DNA of 64,000 bases from Bacteroides congonensis (GCF_900130125.1 NZ_FQXY01000011.1:744001-808000); one strand, 5' to 3'. Positions 28,558 to 36,853 are shown, counted from the stretch's first letter. The notes: generated by a model not told the origin, from the sequence alone. A program made the numbers and translations.

Positions 28558-28773
28558 ATGTCAAATAGATGTATTATAATATTTCTTTATACACAATTTG
28601 TTGTGTCAACTTTGCTTGCTGGTCAATGTAGTCATACTCCTGTAGAATATGTACGTCCGCAAGTAGATACGCATAAATCACGCTGGTTTTATTTTGCTTC
28701 AGCATCTCGTCCGTTTGGTATGGTGAGTCTTAGTCCGGATACACAAACGAAAGGAAGTTGGAACTCCCAATAA
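28558..28773 (+). pseudogene. Truncated N-terminus of a GH92-like glycosidase
   Basis: The 71-codon frame reads like the beginning of a GH92 family protein: a signal-like start, then PVEYVRPQVDTHKSRWFYF and ASRPFGMVSLSPDTQT, followed by GSWNS and a stop. GH92 alpha-mannosidases carry PFGMV..SPD in the first strand of a roughly 750-residue enzyme. The +2 frame just after the stop reads LWGYDEDIM, which could be the next few codons after a small indel. No further GH92 sequence follows before the next gene at 28829. It is interpreted as a deletion scar at the PUL edge. Confidence 0.6.
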
Positions 28774-28828
28774 ATTGTGGGGATATGATGAGGATATAAT
28801 GTTGTTTTTATAAATATAAAGGTAATAA

Positions 28829-30127
28829 ATGAAAGATTTTGTTTCTATTAGCAGGCGGGAATTCTTGAAAAGTCTGGGTATCACAAGTGTTGGTACTCTT
28901 CTTGCAGCGAGTCCTTGGCTATCTGCTTTTTCGGAGGTGGTGAACACCTCAAACGAGAAGTGTCGTCTGGCAATTATAGGATCCGGTTCCCGAGGACGGT
29001 TTTTAATGGGGTTTCTGACGAAAAATCCCAAAGTCGATATTGTTGCATTATGTGACATTTATAAACCGTCTATTGAAGAAGCACTGAAACTTGCTCGCAA
29101 TGCCAAAGTGTATGGTGACTATCGGGAAATGTTGGAAAACGAGTCGATAGATGCTGTGCTTGTTGCTACTCCTCTTAACACACACTGTAAAATCGTAATG
29201 GACTCCTTGGATGCAGGCAAGCATGTGTTCTGTGAAAAGACTATAGGTTTCACGATGGAAGAGTGTTACCGTATGTATCAGAAGCATCGCAGTACGGGAA
29301 AGATTTTCTTTACAGGGCAACAGCGCCTGTTCGATCCCCGTTATATCAGAGCAATGGAGATGATCCATGCAGGTACCTTTGGCGAAATAAATGCCATTCG
29401 TACTTTCTGGAACCGGAACGGGGACTGGAGACGTCCCGTGCCTTCACCCAATCTGGAACGCCTCATCAACTGGCGCCTTTACAAGGAGTTCTCGAAGGGA
29501 CTGATGACGGAACTCGCTTGCCACCAGCTTCAGATCGGAAGCTGGGCTTTGCGTAAGATACCCGAAAAGGTAATGGGACACGGAGCTATCACTTATTGGA
29601 AAGACGGCAGGGAGGTTTACGACAATGTGAGTTGTGTATATGTGTTTGATAACGGGGTGAAAATGACATTTGATTCCGTTATTTCCAATAAATTCTATGG
29701 ACTGGAAGAACAGATCATGGGCAATCTCGGCACGGTAGAACCAGAAAAGGGAAAATATTACTTTGAGAATGTGGCCCCCGCACCAGCCTTCCTGCAAATG
29801 GTGAATGATTGGGAAAACAAGGTGTTCGATTCCCTGCCTTTTGCCGGAACAAGCTGGGCACCGGAAACCGCTAACGGAAACAAAGGAGAATTCATCATCG
29901 GAGAACGTCCCAGGAGCGACGGTACTTCCTTGTTGCTCGAGGCTTTCGTTGAAGCCGTCATCACACAGAGACAACCTGAAAACATAGCGGAAGAAGGATA
30001 TTATGCAAGTATGCTCTGCTTGTTGGGGCATCAGGCATTGGAAGAAGAGCGGACGCTTTATTTCCCTGATGAGTATAAAATAGACTATCTGAATCATCAA
30101 TCTGTAAAAACATCCGAAACGATATGA
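28829..30127 (+). CDS. Secreted Gfo/Idh/MocA-family oxidoreductase (first)
   Basis: A 432-residue NAD(P)-dependent sugar oxidoreductase. It has a twin-arginine type leader (SRREFLKSLGITSVG), a Rossmann fold with glycine motif AIIGSGSRGRF, ALCDIY at the cofactor ribose strand, ATPLNTH, and CEKTIGFT in place of the usual EKP. A conserved His lies in MTELACHQLQIG. In Bacteroides clusters that couple such enzymes to DUF1080 proteins, they oxidise the C3 hydroxyl of glycosides, or reduce the 3-keto product, so that the glycosidic bond is cleaved by elimination. Its stop overlaps the next start (ATGA). Role in this pathway is inference from gene neighbourhood; family is certain. Confidence 0.9.
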   Translation: MKDFVSISRREFLKSLGITSVGTLLAASPWLSAFSEVVNTSNEKCRLAIIGSGSRGRFLMGFLTKNPKVDIVALCDIYKPSIEEALKLARNAKVYGDYREMLENESIDAVLVATPLNTHCKIVMDSLDAGKHVFCEKTIGFTMEECYRMYQKHRSTGKIFFTGQQRLFDPRYIRAMEMIHAGTFGEINAIRTFWNRNGDWRRPVPSPNLERLINWRLYKEFSKGLMTELACHQLQIGSWALRKIPEKVMGHGAITYWKDGREVYDNVSCVYVFDNGVKMTFDSVISNKFYGLEEQIMGNLGTVEPEKGKYYFENVAPAPAFLQMVNDWENKVFDSLPFAGTSWAPETANGNKGEFIIGERPRSDGTSLLLEAFVEAVITQRQPENIAEEGYYASMLCLLGHQALEEERTLYFPDEYKIDYLNHQSVKTSETI

Positions 30128-30366
30128 AAGACACGATTGTAACCGTACGACGTAAGAAAATAGAGTTAATAACTTTACTCGTTTGTTTCGTAGTATCCAA
30201 TTTGCTGCATCTTTATGCAATTATTGCTTATCATGCACCGTTTACGGAGATGATAACGTCTATATTTTATATAATAATATTTACTTTTGTGCTTTATGCC
30301 TGCTGGGGGATTCTGCGTCTCTTGTTTTACGGGCTACGGGCACTGTTTACTCGTTCACGAACTTAA
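30124..30366 (+). CDS. Small two-helix membrane protein
   Basis: An 80-residue protein whose ATG overlaps the preceding stop by four bases, so it is translationally coupled. It has two hydrophobic segments (about 15-35 and 43-70) and basic ends (MKDTIVTVRRKK at the start, ALFTRSRT at the end). No enzymatic motif is seen. Its position between two secreted oxidoreductases suggests a membrane anchor or electron/cofactor-related accessory role, but nothing in the sequence proves it. Confidence 0.7.
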   Translation: MKDTIVTVRRKKIELITLLVCFVVSNLLHLYAIIAYHAPFTEMITSIFYIIIFTFVLYACWGILRLLFYGLRALFTRSRT

Positions 30367-30392
30367 TCAATATCAATGAAAATAAATAATTT

Positions 30393-31811
30393 ATGGTAAC
30401 ACGAAGAGATTTTTTGAAAACAATGTCGATGGCCTCGGCCGGGTTGGCATTGGGAACCGGTGACTTGCTGCATGCACAGAACGCTGCACCTAAAAAAGGA
30501 ACCGGTGACAAAGTGAAGATTGCCTATATCGGCATCGGTAACCGTGGAGAGCAGATCATTGGAGATTTTGAACGGACAGGCATGGTGGAAGTAACAGCTT
30601 TATGTGACGTGGACATGGGTGCCAAGCATACACAAAAGGTCATGGCCAAGTATCCGAAAGCAAAGCAGTTCAGGGATTTCCGCCAGATGTTTGATAAGGC
30701 GGGCAACGACTTTGACGCTGTAGCGATTGCTACCCCCGACCACTCCCACTTCCCGATCAGCATGCTGGCTTTGGCCTCCGGAAAGCACGTATATGTGGAG
30801 AAACCGCTGGCACGCACCTTCTACGAGGCGGAACTGTTGATGCAAGCCGCGCGTAAACGTCCGAACCTGGTGACGCAAGTAGGAAACCAAGGTCACTCCG
30901 AAGCCAACTATTTCCAGTTCAAGGCTTGGATGGATGCAGGTATCATCAAGGACGTTACTGCCATCACCGCCCACATGAACAACCCGCGCCGTTGGCATAA
31001 GTGGGATACGAATATCTATAAGCTTCCTTCGGGACAACAACTTCCGAAAGACCTGGACTGGGACACCTGGCTCGGAGCCGTCCCCTACCACGAGTACAAC
31101 AAAGACTATCACTTGGGGCAATGGCGTTGCTGGTACGATTTTGGTATGGGTGCATTGGGCGATTGGGGAGCGCACATCCTTGATACCGCCCACGAATTCC
31201 TGGAACTGGGATTGCCCTACGAAATCACCATGCAATATGCCAAAGGGCATAACGACTATTTCTTCCCGTATTCTTCCACGATTCTTTTCCGCTTCCCGCA
31301 GCGCAAGGGGATGCCACCGGTAGATGTCACCTGGTATGACGGTCTGGACAATCTTCCTCCGATTCCTGCCGGTTATGGAGTCTCAGGACTGGATCCGAAT
31401 ATTCCGGCCACCAATCAGGGCAATACTCCGAAAGCCAAATTAAATCCGGGAAAGATTATCTATACGAAAGATTTGATATTCAAAGGTGGCAGCCACGGCA
31501 GCACGCTGTCCATCATCCCCGAAGAGAAAGCCACAGAGATGGCAGGCAAGTTGCCCGAAGTGCCGAAAAGCCCGTCCAACCACTTCAAGAACTTCCTGCT
31601 GGCATGTCAAGGCATTGAAAAGACGCGCTCGCCGTTTGAGATTAACGGTGTGCTGAGCCAAGTCTTCTCACTGGGTGTGATGGCTCAACGACTGAACACA
31701 CAGTTGTTCTTCGATCCCCGCACGAAGCAGATCACGAACAACAGTTTCGCCAATGCCATGCTGACGGGAGTTCCGCCGCGCAAAGGCTGGGATGAATTCT
31801 ATAAATTATAA
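30393..31811 (+). CDS. Secreted Gfo/Idh/MocA-family oxidoreductase (second)
   Basis: A 472-residue oxidoreductase with a twin-arginine leader (TRRDFLKTMSMASAG, cleavage near LLHAQ). The Rossmann glycine motif is AYIGIGNRGEQ, followed by ALCDVD, ATPDHSHFP and VEKPLAR with the classical EKP. The C-terminal domain has GDWGAHILDTAHEF with the typical active-site His. It is longer than the first enzyme and ends in a Gfo/Idh bacterial-type C-terminal domain. It probably catalyses the complementary redox step to its neighbour (sugar to 3-keto sugar, or back) in the periplasm, with the DUF1080 protein downstream acting on the keto intermediate. Confidence 0.92.
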   Translation: MVTRRDFLKTMSMASAGLALGTGDLLHAQNAAPKKGTGDKVKIAYIGIGNRGEQIIGDFERTGMVEVTALCDVDMGAKHTQKVMAKYPKAKQFRDFRQMFDKAGNDFDAVAIATPDHSHFPISMLALASGKHVYVEKPLARTFYEAELLMQAARKRPNLVTQVGNQGHSEANYFQFKAWMDAGIIKDVTAITAHMNNPRRWHKWDTNIYKLPSGQQLPKDLDWDTWLGAVPYHEYNKDYHLGQWRCWYDFGMGALGDWGAHILDTAHEFLELGLPYEITMQYAKGHNDYFFPYSSTILFRFPQRKGMPPVDVTWYDGLDNLPPIPAGYGVSGLDPNIPATNQGNTPKAKLNPGKIIYTKDLIFKGGSHGSTLSIIPEEKATEMAGKLPEVPKSPSNHFKNFLLACQGIEKTRSPFEINGVLSQVFSLGVMAQRLNTQLFFDPRTKQITNNSFANAMLTGVPPRKGWDEFYKL

Positions 31812-31831
31812 ATAGAAAACAGTCTTTTCAT

Positions 31832-31855
31832 TCTCCTCCTTCAGGAAGGAGGAGA
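31832..31855 (+). promoter_or_regulatory. Intercistronic hairpin
   Basis: TCTCCTCCTTC (31832-31842) is perfectly complementary to GAAGGAGGAGA (31845-31855), in the gap between the second oxidoreductase and the DUF1080 gene. It contains the only strong AGGAGG in this region and would hide it. There is no U-tract, so mRNA processing or translational control is more likely than termination. Confidence 0.45.
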
Positions 31856-31907
31856 GGAAACTATGCAGGCGAAGTTATATCGAATTCACATTAAAAATAA
31901 AATGATT

Positions 31908-33260
31908 ATGAAGAAAAATATAGTATTGACTTTACTTTTATGTTGTGCAGCCTCATTAGGCGCACAGAACTGGGAACCTCTTTTCAATGGCAAGAACCTG
32001 AAAGGATGGAAGAAACTGAACGGCAAAGCTGAGTATAAGATTGAAAATGGTGCCATTATAGGCATTTCCAGGACTAACACTCCCAATACTTTCCTGGCAA
32101 CCACCAGGAACTACGGCGACTTTATCCTCGAATTTGAATTCAAGGTAGACGACAACCTGAATTCCGGCGTACAGTTCCGCAGCGAAAGCAAGAAAGAGTA
32201 TCGCAAAGGACGCGTACACGGGTATCAGTTTGAAATCGATCCTTCCAAGCGTGCTTGGTCGGGCGGTATCTATGACGAAGCACGCCGGGGCTGGCTCTAT
32301 CCCCTGACGCTGAACCCGTCGGCACAGACCGCTTTTAAGAACAACGCATGGAATAAAGCTCGTATCGAAGCAATCGGTAACTCTATCCGCACTTGGATAA
32401 ACGGAATTCCTTGTGCCAATATCTGGGACGACTTGACTCCGGAAGGTTTCATTGCGCTGCAAGTGCATTCTATCGGCAATGATAAGAAGAAGGAAGGAAA
32501 AACAATCGGTTGGAAAAACATCCGTATCTGCACAAAGGACGTAGAACGTTATCAGACACCGGAAACGCCGGAGGTACCGGAGGTGAATCTGATTGCCAAC
32601 ACCCTCTCTCCGCGCGAAGCAAAAGAGGGTTGGGCGCTCCTGTGGGACGGTAAGACGACCGAAGGCTGGCGCGGCGCCAAGATTTCTTCATTCCCTGCCA
32701 ACGGATGGAAGATAGAGAACGGACTATTAAAGGTAGTAAAGAGTGACGGTGCAGAATCTGCCAACGGCGGCGACATTGTGACGACCCGCAAATACAAGAA
32801 CTTCATCCTGAAAGTAGACTTTAAGATTACTGAAGGTGCCAATAGCGGAATCAAATATTTCGTAAATCCGGATCTGAATAAAGGTGAAGGTTCTGCCGTC
32901 GGATGTGAGTTTCAAATACTTGATGACCAAAAGCATCCTGATGCCAAATTAGGTGTGAAAGGCAACAGAAAACTGGGTTCGTTGTACGATCTCATCCCGG
33001 CTCCGAAAGACAAACCTTTCAAGATGAAAGAGTTCAATACGGCTACCATCATCGTAAAAGGCAATCACGTGGAACACTGGCTGAACGGCGTGAAGCTGAT
33101 TGAATACGACCGCAACAACGATATGTGGAATGCATTGGTGGCATACAGTAAGTATAAGGACTGGTCTGACTTCGGCAATGCAGAGGAAGGAAATATCCTT
33201 CTGCAAGACCATGGAGACGAGGTATGGTTCAAGAATGTGAAGATTAAAGAGCTGAAATAA
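31908..33260 (+). CDS. Double DUF1080 (3-keto-disaccharide hydrolase-type) secreted protein
   Basis: The frame is open from ATG 31863, but MKKNIVLTLLLCCAASLGAQ beginning at 31908 is a clean signal peptide after an A-rich leader, giving 450 residues; 31902 is equally possible. Two tandem jelly-roll DUF1080 domains are seen: first WEPLFNGKNLKGW...GRVHGYQFEID, second WALLWDGKTTEGWRG...GCEFQILDDQKHPD. DUF1080 proteins act on 3-keto-glycosides, eliminating or hydrolysing the aglycone after Gfo/Idh oxidation. The two halves differ, so they may have different substrates, or one may be a binding module. A clear terminator follows, closing the operon started at 28829. Confidence 0.88.
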   Translation: MKKNIVLTLLLCCAASLGAQNWEPLFNGKNLKGWKKLNGKAEYKIENGAIIGISRTNTPNTFLATTRNYGDFILEFEFKVDDNLNSGVQFRSESKKEYRKGRVHGYQFEIDPSKRAWSGGIYDEARRGWLYPLTLNPSAQTAFKNNAWNKARIEAIGNSIRTWINGIPCANIWDDLTPEGFIALQVHSIGNDKKKEGKTIGWKNIRICTKDVERYQTPETPEVPEVNLIANTLSPREAKEGWALLWDGKTTEGWRGAKISSFPANGWKIENGLLKVVKSDGAESANGGDIVTTRKYKNFILKVDFKITEGANSGIKYFVNPDLNKGEGSAVGCEFQILDDQKHPDAKLGVKGNRKLGSLYDLIPAPKDKPFKMKEFNTATIIVKGNHVEHWLNGVKLIEYDRNNDMWNALVAYSKYKDWSDFGNAEEGNILLQDHGDEVWFKNVKIKELK

Positions 33261-33277
33261 GAGAATGCTATTATTGT

Positions 33278-33312
33278 GAGGGTGGACGAACTCCACCCTC
33301 TATTAATTATTT
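33278..33312 (+). terminator. Terminator after DUF1080 gene
   Basis: GAGGGTGGA (33278-33286) pairs perfectly with TCCACCCTC (33292-33300) around a five-base loop, followed by TATTAATTATTT. The U-tract is weak, but stem strength and position 18 bp after the stop support termination. Confidence 0.7.
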
Positions 33313-33335
33313 ATAAATAAGTATTACCTTATTCT

Positions 33336-34142
33336 ATGATGCAGACTGCTATTCAATATTTGTACAGATCGTCACATGATGGTGATGTATTGCTCTATGC
33401 TTGGTTTGTTTCCATGCATACACGGGTGGACATTGTCTTGTATAGTCGGAAAACCGAAAGAGAATTACTGTCTGTGATTAATTGTATTTATGATGCATTG
33501 TGCCGACTGGAAAAAACGGCAAACTTTTATGCATCAGATAGTGAACTGTCTTTGCTCAATCAGAGAGCTTCCGTTGCTCCGGTTGTTCTTAGTGAAGAAC
33601 TTTATTCGATGATTGCTGTATGTTTGGAGTACAACCGTAAAACTTTGGGGTGTTTCGATGTCACAACTCATTCGGAGAATTATAATCAAACTACCATTCA
33701 TTGCGTTCATTTGTCAGCCAAAGATCGTAGTGTCTATTTCTCACAACAAGGAGTTGTCATTAATTTGTCCGGTTTCCTCAAAGGATATGCTTTAGATATC
33801 ATTAGAGGCATATTGAATGAAGCTATGATAAAAAATGCATTGATAAATATGGGTAACAGTTCTGTTCTTGCTTTAGGAAACCATCCGGCAGGGTTGGGAT
33901 GGAAAATTAATGATATACTGCTTTATAATGAATGCCTTACTACTTCCGGTAATGACTCTCCCTGTCGTCGGCATATAGTTTCTCCTCAGGATGGAAAATT
34001 GGTGGAAGGTGTTGGACAGGTAGCTGTAGTGACAGATAATGGAGCAATTGGAGAAATTTTGTCTACTGCTTTATTCGCTGCAAACAATGGATTACGTAAG
34101 ATTCTGCAAGGGGTATATTCGCAGTATCGTTTATATATATAG
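33336..34142 (+). CDS. ApbE-like FAD:protein FMN transferase family protein (divergent)
   Basis: A 268-residue protein with ApbE landmarks in the right order: a Thr-Glu-x-Glu-like N-terminal region (CRLEKTANFYASDSELSLLN), VINLSGFLKGYALDII (usual form D-x-G-G-x-x-K-G-x-x-x-D), ALINMGNSSVLALG, LTTSGN, and HIVSPQDG. ApbE enzymes covalently attach FMN to Thr/Ser of partner flavoproteins. Here the first Asp of the DxGG motif is Asn and the second Gly of GGN-type strand is Asn/Ser, and no signal peptide or lipobox is evident. No obvious flavinylated partner is encoded nearby. It follows the DUF1080 terminator by 36 bp and is more AT-rich than the genes before it. Family assignment is fairly firm; activity is doubtful. 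Confidence 0.72.
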   Translation: MMQTAIQYLYRSSHDGDVLLYAWFVSMHTRVDIVLYSRKTERELLSVINCIYDALCRLEKTANFYASDSELSLLNQRASVAPVVLSEELYSMIAVCLEYNRKTLGCFDVTTHSENYNQTTIHCVHLSAKDRSVYFSQQGVVINLSGFLKGYALDIIRGILNEAMIKNALINMGNSSVLALGNHPAGLGWKINDILLYNECLTTSGNDSPCRRHIVSPQDGKLVEGVGQVAVVTDNGAIGEILSTALFAANNGLRKILQGVYSQYRLYI

Positions 34143-34331
34143 TAGTTCGTTAAGTTTTGAATTGTTTGCTTTGGAATGCAGTTTGGAACTTGGAGTTTTG
34201 ATGCGATTGTCTTAATCTCCTATCTGAAATTTTATAATTAAAAATAATTTCACAATGAAGGGAAATGCCCTGATAACATGGGGCAAAATGAATTCTTATC
34301 TAGAACTTGCGTTAAAATCATCTTTTTCCGC
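34143..34331. other. Intergenic stretch with a leader-like scar
   Basis: No supported gene. GAAATTTTATAATTAAAAA and the following TAATTTCACAATGAAG (34226-34260) closely copy the leader of the GH3 gene (23926-23957), including the spacing to an ATG. The ATG at 34255 opens only a 26-codon frame (MKGNALITWGKMNSYLELAL...) of no recognisable family. It looks like a leftover PUL gene leader whose gene was lost. Confidence 0.4.
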
Positions 34332-34360
34332 TTGATTTTATCTGATTATTGCTACTTTTG
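34332..34360 (+). promoter_or_regulatory. Bacteroides-type promoter for the Rpn gene
   Basis: TTG at 34332-34334, 18 bp, then TACTTTTG at 34353-34360, which matches TAnnTTTG. Transcription would start near 34367, leaving a leader of about 100 bases before the ATG at 34465. Confidence 0.5.
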
Positions 34361-34464
34361 TACATAACGCTTTGAAAGGCTATTAAGGCATTTCAAAGAG
34401 AGGTACATATATTGGTTATACGAAGGGCTGGATTGGCATTTCAAACTATAAAAAAGGAAAAAAC

Positions 34465-35355
34465 ATGGGAACGGAAGGAATACAGGATAAATATGTGAAT
34501 CCATATACCGATTTCGGATTCAAGTTGCTTTTTGGTACAGTAATGAATAAGGAATTGTTGATTAGTTTTTTAAATGCACTCTTATTCAAAGAGGAGGTAA
34601 TCAAGGATGTCACTTATCTTAATGCGGAACATCTTGGAACGCAGGAATATGACCGTCGGGCCGTATTTGATGTATATTGTGAAAATGAGAAGGGTGAGAA
34701 GTTCTTGGTTGAGATGCAGCGTGGCGAGCAGCAGTTCTTTAAGGACCGCAGTGTCTTTTATTCCACTTTCCCTATTCGTGAACAGGCTAAACGTGGGGAA
34801 TGGGATTATGAGTTGAAAGCTGTCTATGTGGTAGGTATCCTGAATTTCTCCTTTGACAATTCTGATGAGGAGTATTTCCATCATGAGGTGAAGCTTGTAG
34901 ACCTTTATACACACAAGGTTTTCTATGACAAACTTACCTTTGTTTATCTTGAGATGCCCAAATTCAATAAGACCGAGGATGAGTTGGAGAGCATGTTTGA
35001 CAAGTGGTTGTTTGTTCTGCGTAATCTTGCCTCTTTGCTTGAACGTCCGAGAGCATTGCAGAACAGAGTTTTTGACCGCCTTTTTGAAACTGCAGAAATT
35101 GCAAAGTTTACCAAGACTGAACTGAGTGAGTACTGGGACAGTTTGAAAAATTTCCGTGACTGGTATAGTGTCATATCTACGGCGGAAAAGAAAGGTAGGG
35201 AAGAAGGAATGGAGAAAGGGCGGGAGAAAGGAAGAGAAGAAGGAGAGAAAAAGAAAGCCATAGAAGTAGCCCGTTACTTAAAGTCATCAGGAACTTCAAT
35301 AGAGTTAATTATCGGAGCAACCGGCTTATCTAAAGAGGAAATAGAAATTCTATAG
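34465..35355 (+). CDS. Rpn/PD-(D/E)XK nuclease family 'transposase'
   Basis: A 296-residue protein of the Rpn family (PD-(D/E)XK nuclease transposase group). It opens with YVNPYTDFGFKLLFGT; the nuclease core is RRAVFDVYCENEKGEKFLVEMQ, giving the expected D...ExQ pattern, followed by FYSTFPIREQAKRGEWDYELKAVYVVGIL. The C-terminus is a charged repeat of Lys/Arg-Glu-Gly units (about residues 240-268) and a short helical tail. Family members promote RecA-independent recombination or act as accessory nucleases; they are not classical transposases, and no terminal inverted repeats were found around it. It has its own promoter and is flanked by degenerate DNA, consistent with a mobile, self-contained gene. 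Confidence 0.88.
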   Translation: MGTEGIQDKYVNPYTDFGFKLLFGTVMNKELLISFLNALLFKEEVIKDVTYLNAEHLGTQEYDRRAVFDVYCENEKGEKFLVEMQRGEQQFFKDRSVFYSTFPIREQAKRGEWDYELKAVYVVGILNFSFDNSDEEYFHHEVKLVDLYTHKVFYDKLTFVYLEMPKFNKTEDELESMFDKWLFVLRNLASLLERPRALQNRVFDRLFETAEIAKFTKTELSEYWDSLKNFRDWYSVISTAEKKGREEGMEKGREKGREEGEKKKAIEVARYLKSSGTSIELIIGATGLSKEEIEIL

Positions 35356-35404
35356 TGTAAATCTTGAATATGTTATTTTTGAAGGGAATATACGTATGAT
35401 TGCT

Positions 35405-35755
35405 TTATCGGTGGTCTGACAATTCCGAACATCTTCTCCGCAATAAGGGTCTTTTTTCATAGTATCTTATTTTTTTGAAGTGAAGAAATTGTATATAAAA
35501 CATTTTTTTCTCATTGACAAAGAATGCAACTTTCACGCTAAACGTTTCTTTTCCTTCATTATTATGGAATTGATAGGTGAAGTTGGTTCCATCTATTCTT
35601 TGAATGGTGTATTCCCCGATTAATGGATTGTTATCAGCACATAATTGTTCTAGATATCTTTTCCTTTGTTTCTTTCCGTTGCTCTTGGCTATAGACAATC
35701 TTTTCGGCGGACAGCGATGATATCCGTGTCTTTTCAAAGAATGCTTTGGCTTCAA
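35405..35755 (-). pseudogene. Possible small gene or gene remnant of unknown function
   Basis: A leftward 116-codon frame. Its middle part reads like a beta-rich domain (IGEYTIQRIDGTNFTYQF, then KETFSVKVAFFVNE) and its ends are strongly basic. Another leftward frame (35634-35894) overlaps its upstream part in a different phase, so a frameshifted remnant is possible. I recognise no family. No promoter or signal peptide is evident on this strand. The rest of the 35356-35896 gap holds only the rightward promoter of the next gene. Confidence 0.25.
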
Positions 35756-35835
35756 AGGAGATGACCAAAAGATATTGCAAGGCTTTCACCTTGTTATAAC
35801 TCTTTTCTGAAAATATACAAATAAACGGTATCCCG

Positions 35836-35879
35836 TTTGTTCCATTCGGAATTTTGCTTATTTTTGCAAAAGTAAGCAA
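35836..35879 (+). promoter_or_regulatory. Promoter with overlapping inverted repeat ahead of the ECF locus
   Basis: TTTG (35836-35839), 19 bp, TATTTTTG (35859-35866): a good Bacteroides housekeeping promoter, with the ATG of the next gene at 35897. TTGCTTA (35854-35860) and TAAGCAA (35873-35879) form an inverted repeat spanning the -7 box and start site, a plausible repressor operator. Confidence 0.6.
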
Positions 35880-35896
35880 GTGAAAGGATAACAATT

Positions 35897-36265
35897 ATGG
35901 ATAATCTGATCCCCAAAGATGCAACGACCGACCGTGCCAAAATGGCCACCATTCTGCGCAAAGAATCAAAGGCACCCCAAAAAAATGCTGAAGAACTTCT
36001 CGGCGAATTCTTGAAGAAAAAGGAAATCCGCTTGGAAGAAATCGTTATCGAAAAGCTTCGCAAGCTACACAACGCCAAGAATGAAGTAACTCAAGTTATT
36101 TCGAGACAACTCAATGTTAATATCCGTAAGCTGATTAATGAAATCGGTGACGGCAGTTTTGAAGGAATGATGCAATTGTGGGTATATGATGTGGGTAACG
36201 TAAAGACAATTTGTAACAATCTGAAAAAACAGAATATCAAGCAGGTAAGCCGGGTAGAAGAATAA
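35897..36265 (+). CDS. Conserved-looking hypothetical protein upstream of the ECF sigma factor
   Basis: A 122-residue soluble, highly charged, mostly helical protein; no signal peptide, Cys pair or membrane segment. The central part (LLGEFLKKKEIRLEEIVIEKLRKLHNAKNEV) looks like an amphipathic helix and may be a coiled coil. Its stop is one base from the ATG of the ECF sigma gene, so both are surely cotranscribed from the promoter at 35836. I do not recognise the family. The context suggests a regulatory partner of the sigma factor, but this is only inference. Confidence 0.7.
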   Translation: MDNLIPKDATTDRAKMATILRKESKAPQKNAEELLGEFLKKKEIRLEEIVIEKLRKLHNAKNEVTQVISRQLNVNIRKLINEIGDGSFEGMMQLWVYDVGNVKTICNNLKKQNIKQVSRVEE

Positions 36266-36266
36266 G

Positions 36267-36767
36267 ATGAGAAAACAAATGGAAAAAGACTACGAAACTT
36301 TATTCAAAACGTATTATAAGCAACTCTTCTACTACGCGCTTCGGTACATAAATGATACAGAATGTGCCGCCGACATTACTAATGATGTGTTTTGCTACCT
36401 TTGGGAGAAATACGACCAATTGACCTGGGACGATTCTCCCCTTCCCTTTTTGTATACTCTAACACGGAACTTTTGTGTAAACTATCTACGCAAAAAAGAA
36501 GCTGAGCAAAAAAAGTTCAATCTTCTCCTACCATCCGACATATATACTGATTCGATAGTGGAGACAATCAGGCAAGAACAGAAAATCGAACAGATTATGG
36601 AAAACATACAGCATCTTCCTCCGCAAACGCATCATATTTTCAACGAGTGCTTTATAAAAGGAAGGACTTACAAAGAAGTAGCTGATGAAAACCAAATAAG
36701 TATCAACACTGTAAAAACGCATATTAAAAGAGCCTTGGCGTTGTTACGTAAAAAAAACAACGAATAA
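36267..36767 (+). CDS. ECF-type RNA polymerase sigma-70 factor
   Basis: A 166-residue ECF sigma factor; start may be 36267 or the in-frame ATG at 36279. Region 2 is LFKTYYKQLFYYALRYINDTECAAD...VFCYLWEKYDQL and region 4 is LPPQTHHIFNECFIKGRTYKEVADENQISINTVKTHIKRALALLRKK with a clear helix-turn-helix. It should be held by the FecR-type anti-sigma protein encoded 86 bp downstream and direct transcription of the susC operon at 38359 when that transporter meets its ligand. Confidence 0.95.
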   Translation: MRKQMEKDYETLFKTYYKQLFYYALRYINDTECAADITNDVFCYLWEKYDQLTWDDSPLPFLYTLTRNFCVNYLRKKEAEQKKFNLLLPSDIYTDSIVETIRQEQKIEQIMENIQHLPPQTHHIFNECFIKGRTYKEVADENQISINTVKTHIKRALALLRKKNNE

Positions 36768-36853
36768 GTATTAATAATATTCAAAAAAGAACTAACTATA
36801 TCACCCTTTGAGTACTAAAAAAACGATTTATAATAAAAAAAGACAGCCAGCAT

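Noticed and set aside
34465..35355. Rpn gene as part of an insertion sequence
   Set aside because: No terminal inverted repeats or target duplications could be found around it; the family is not a DDE transposase.
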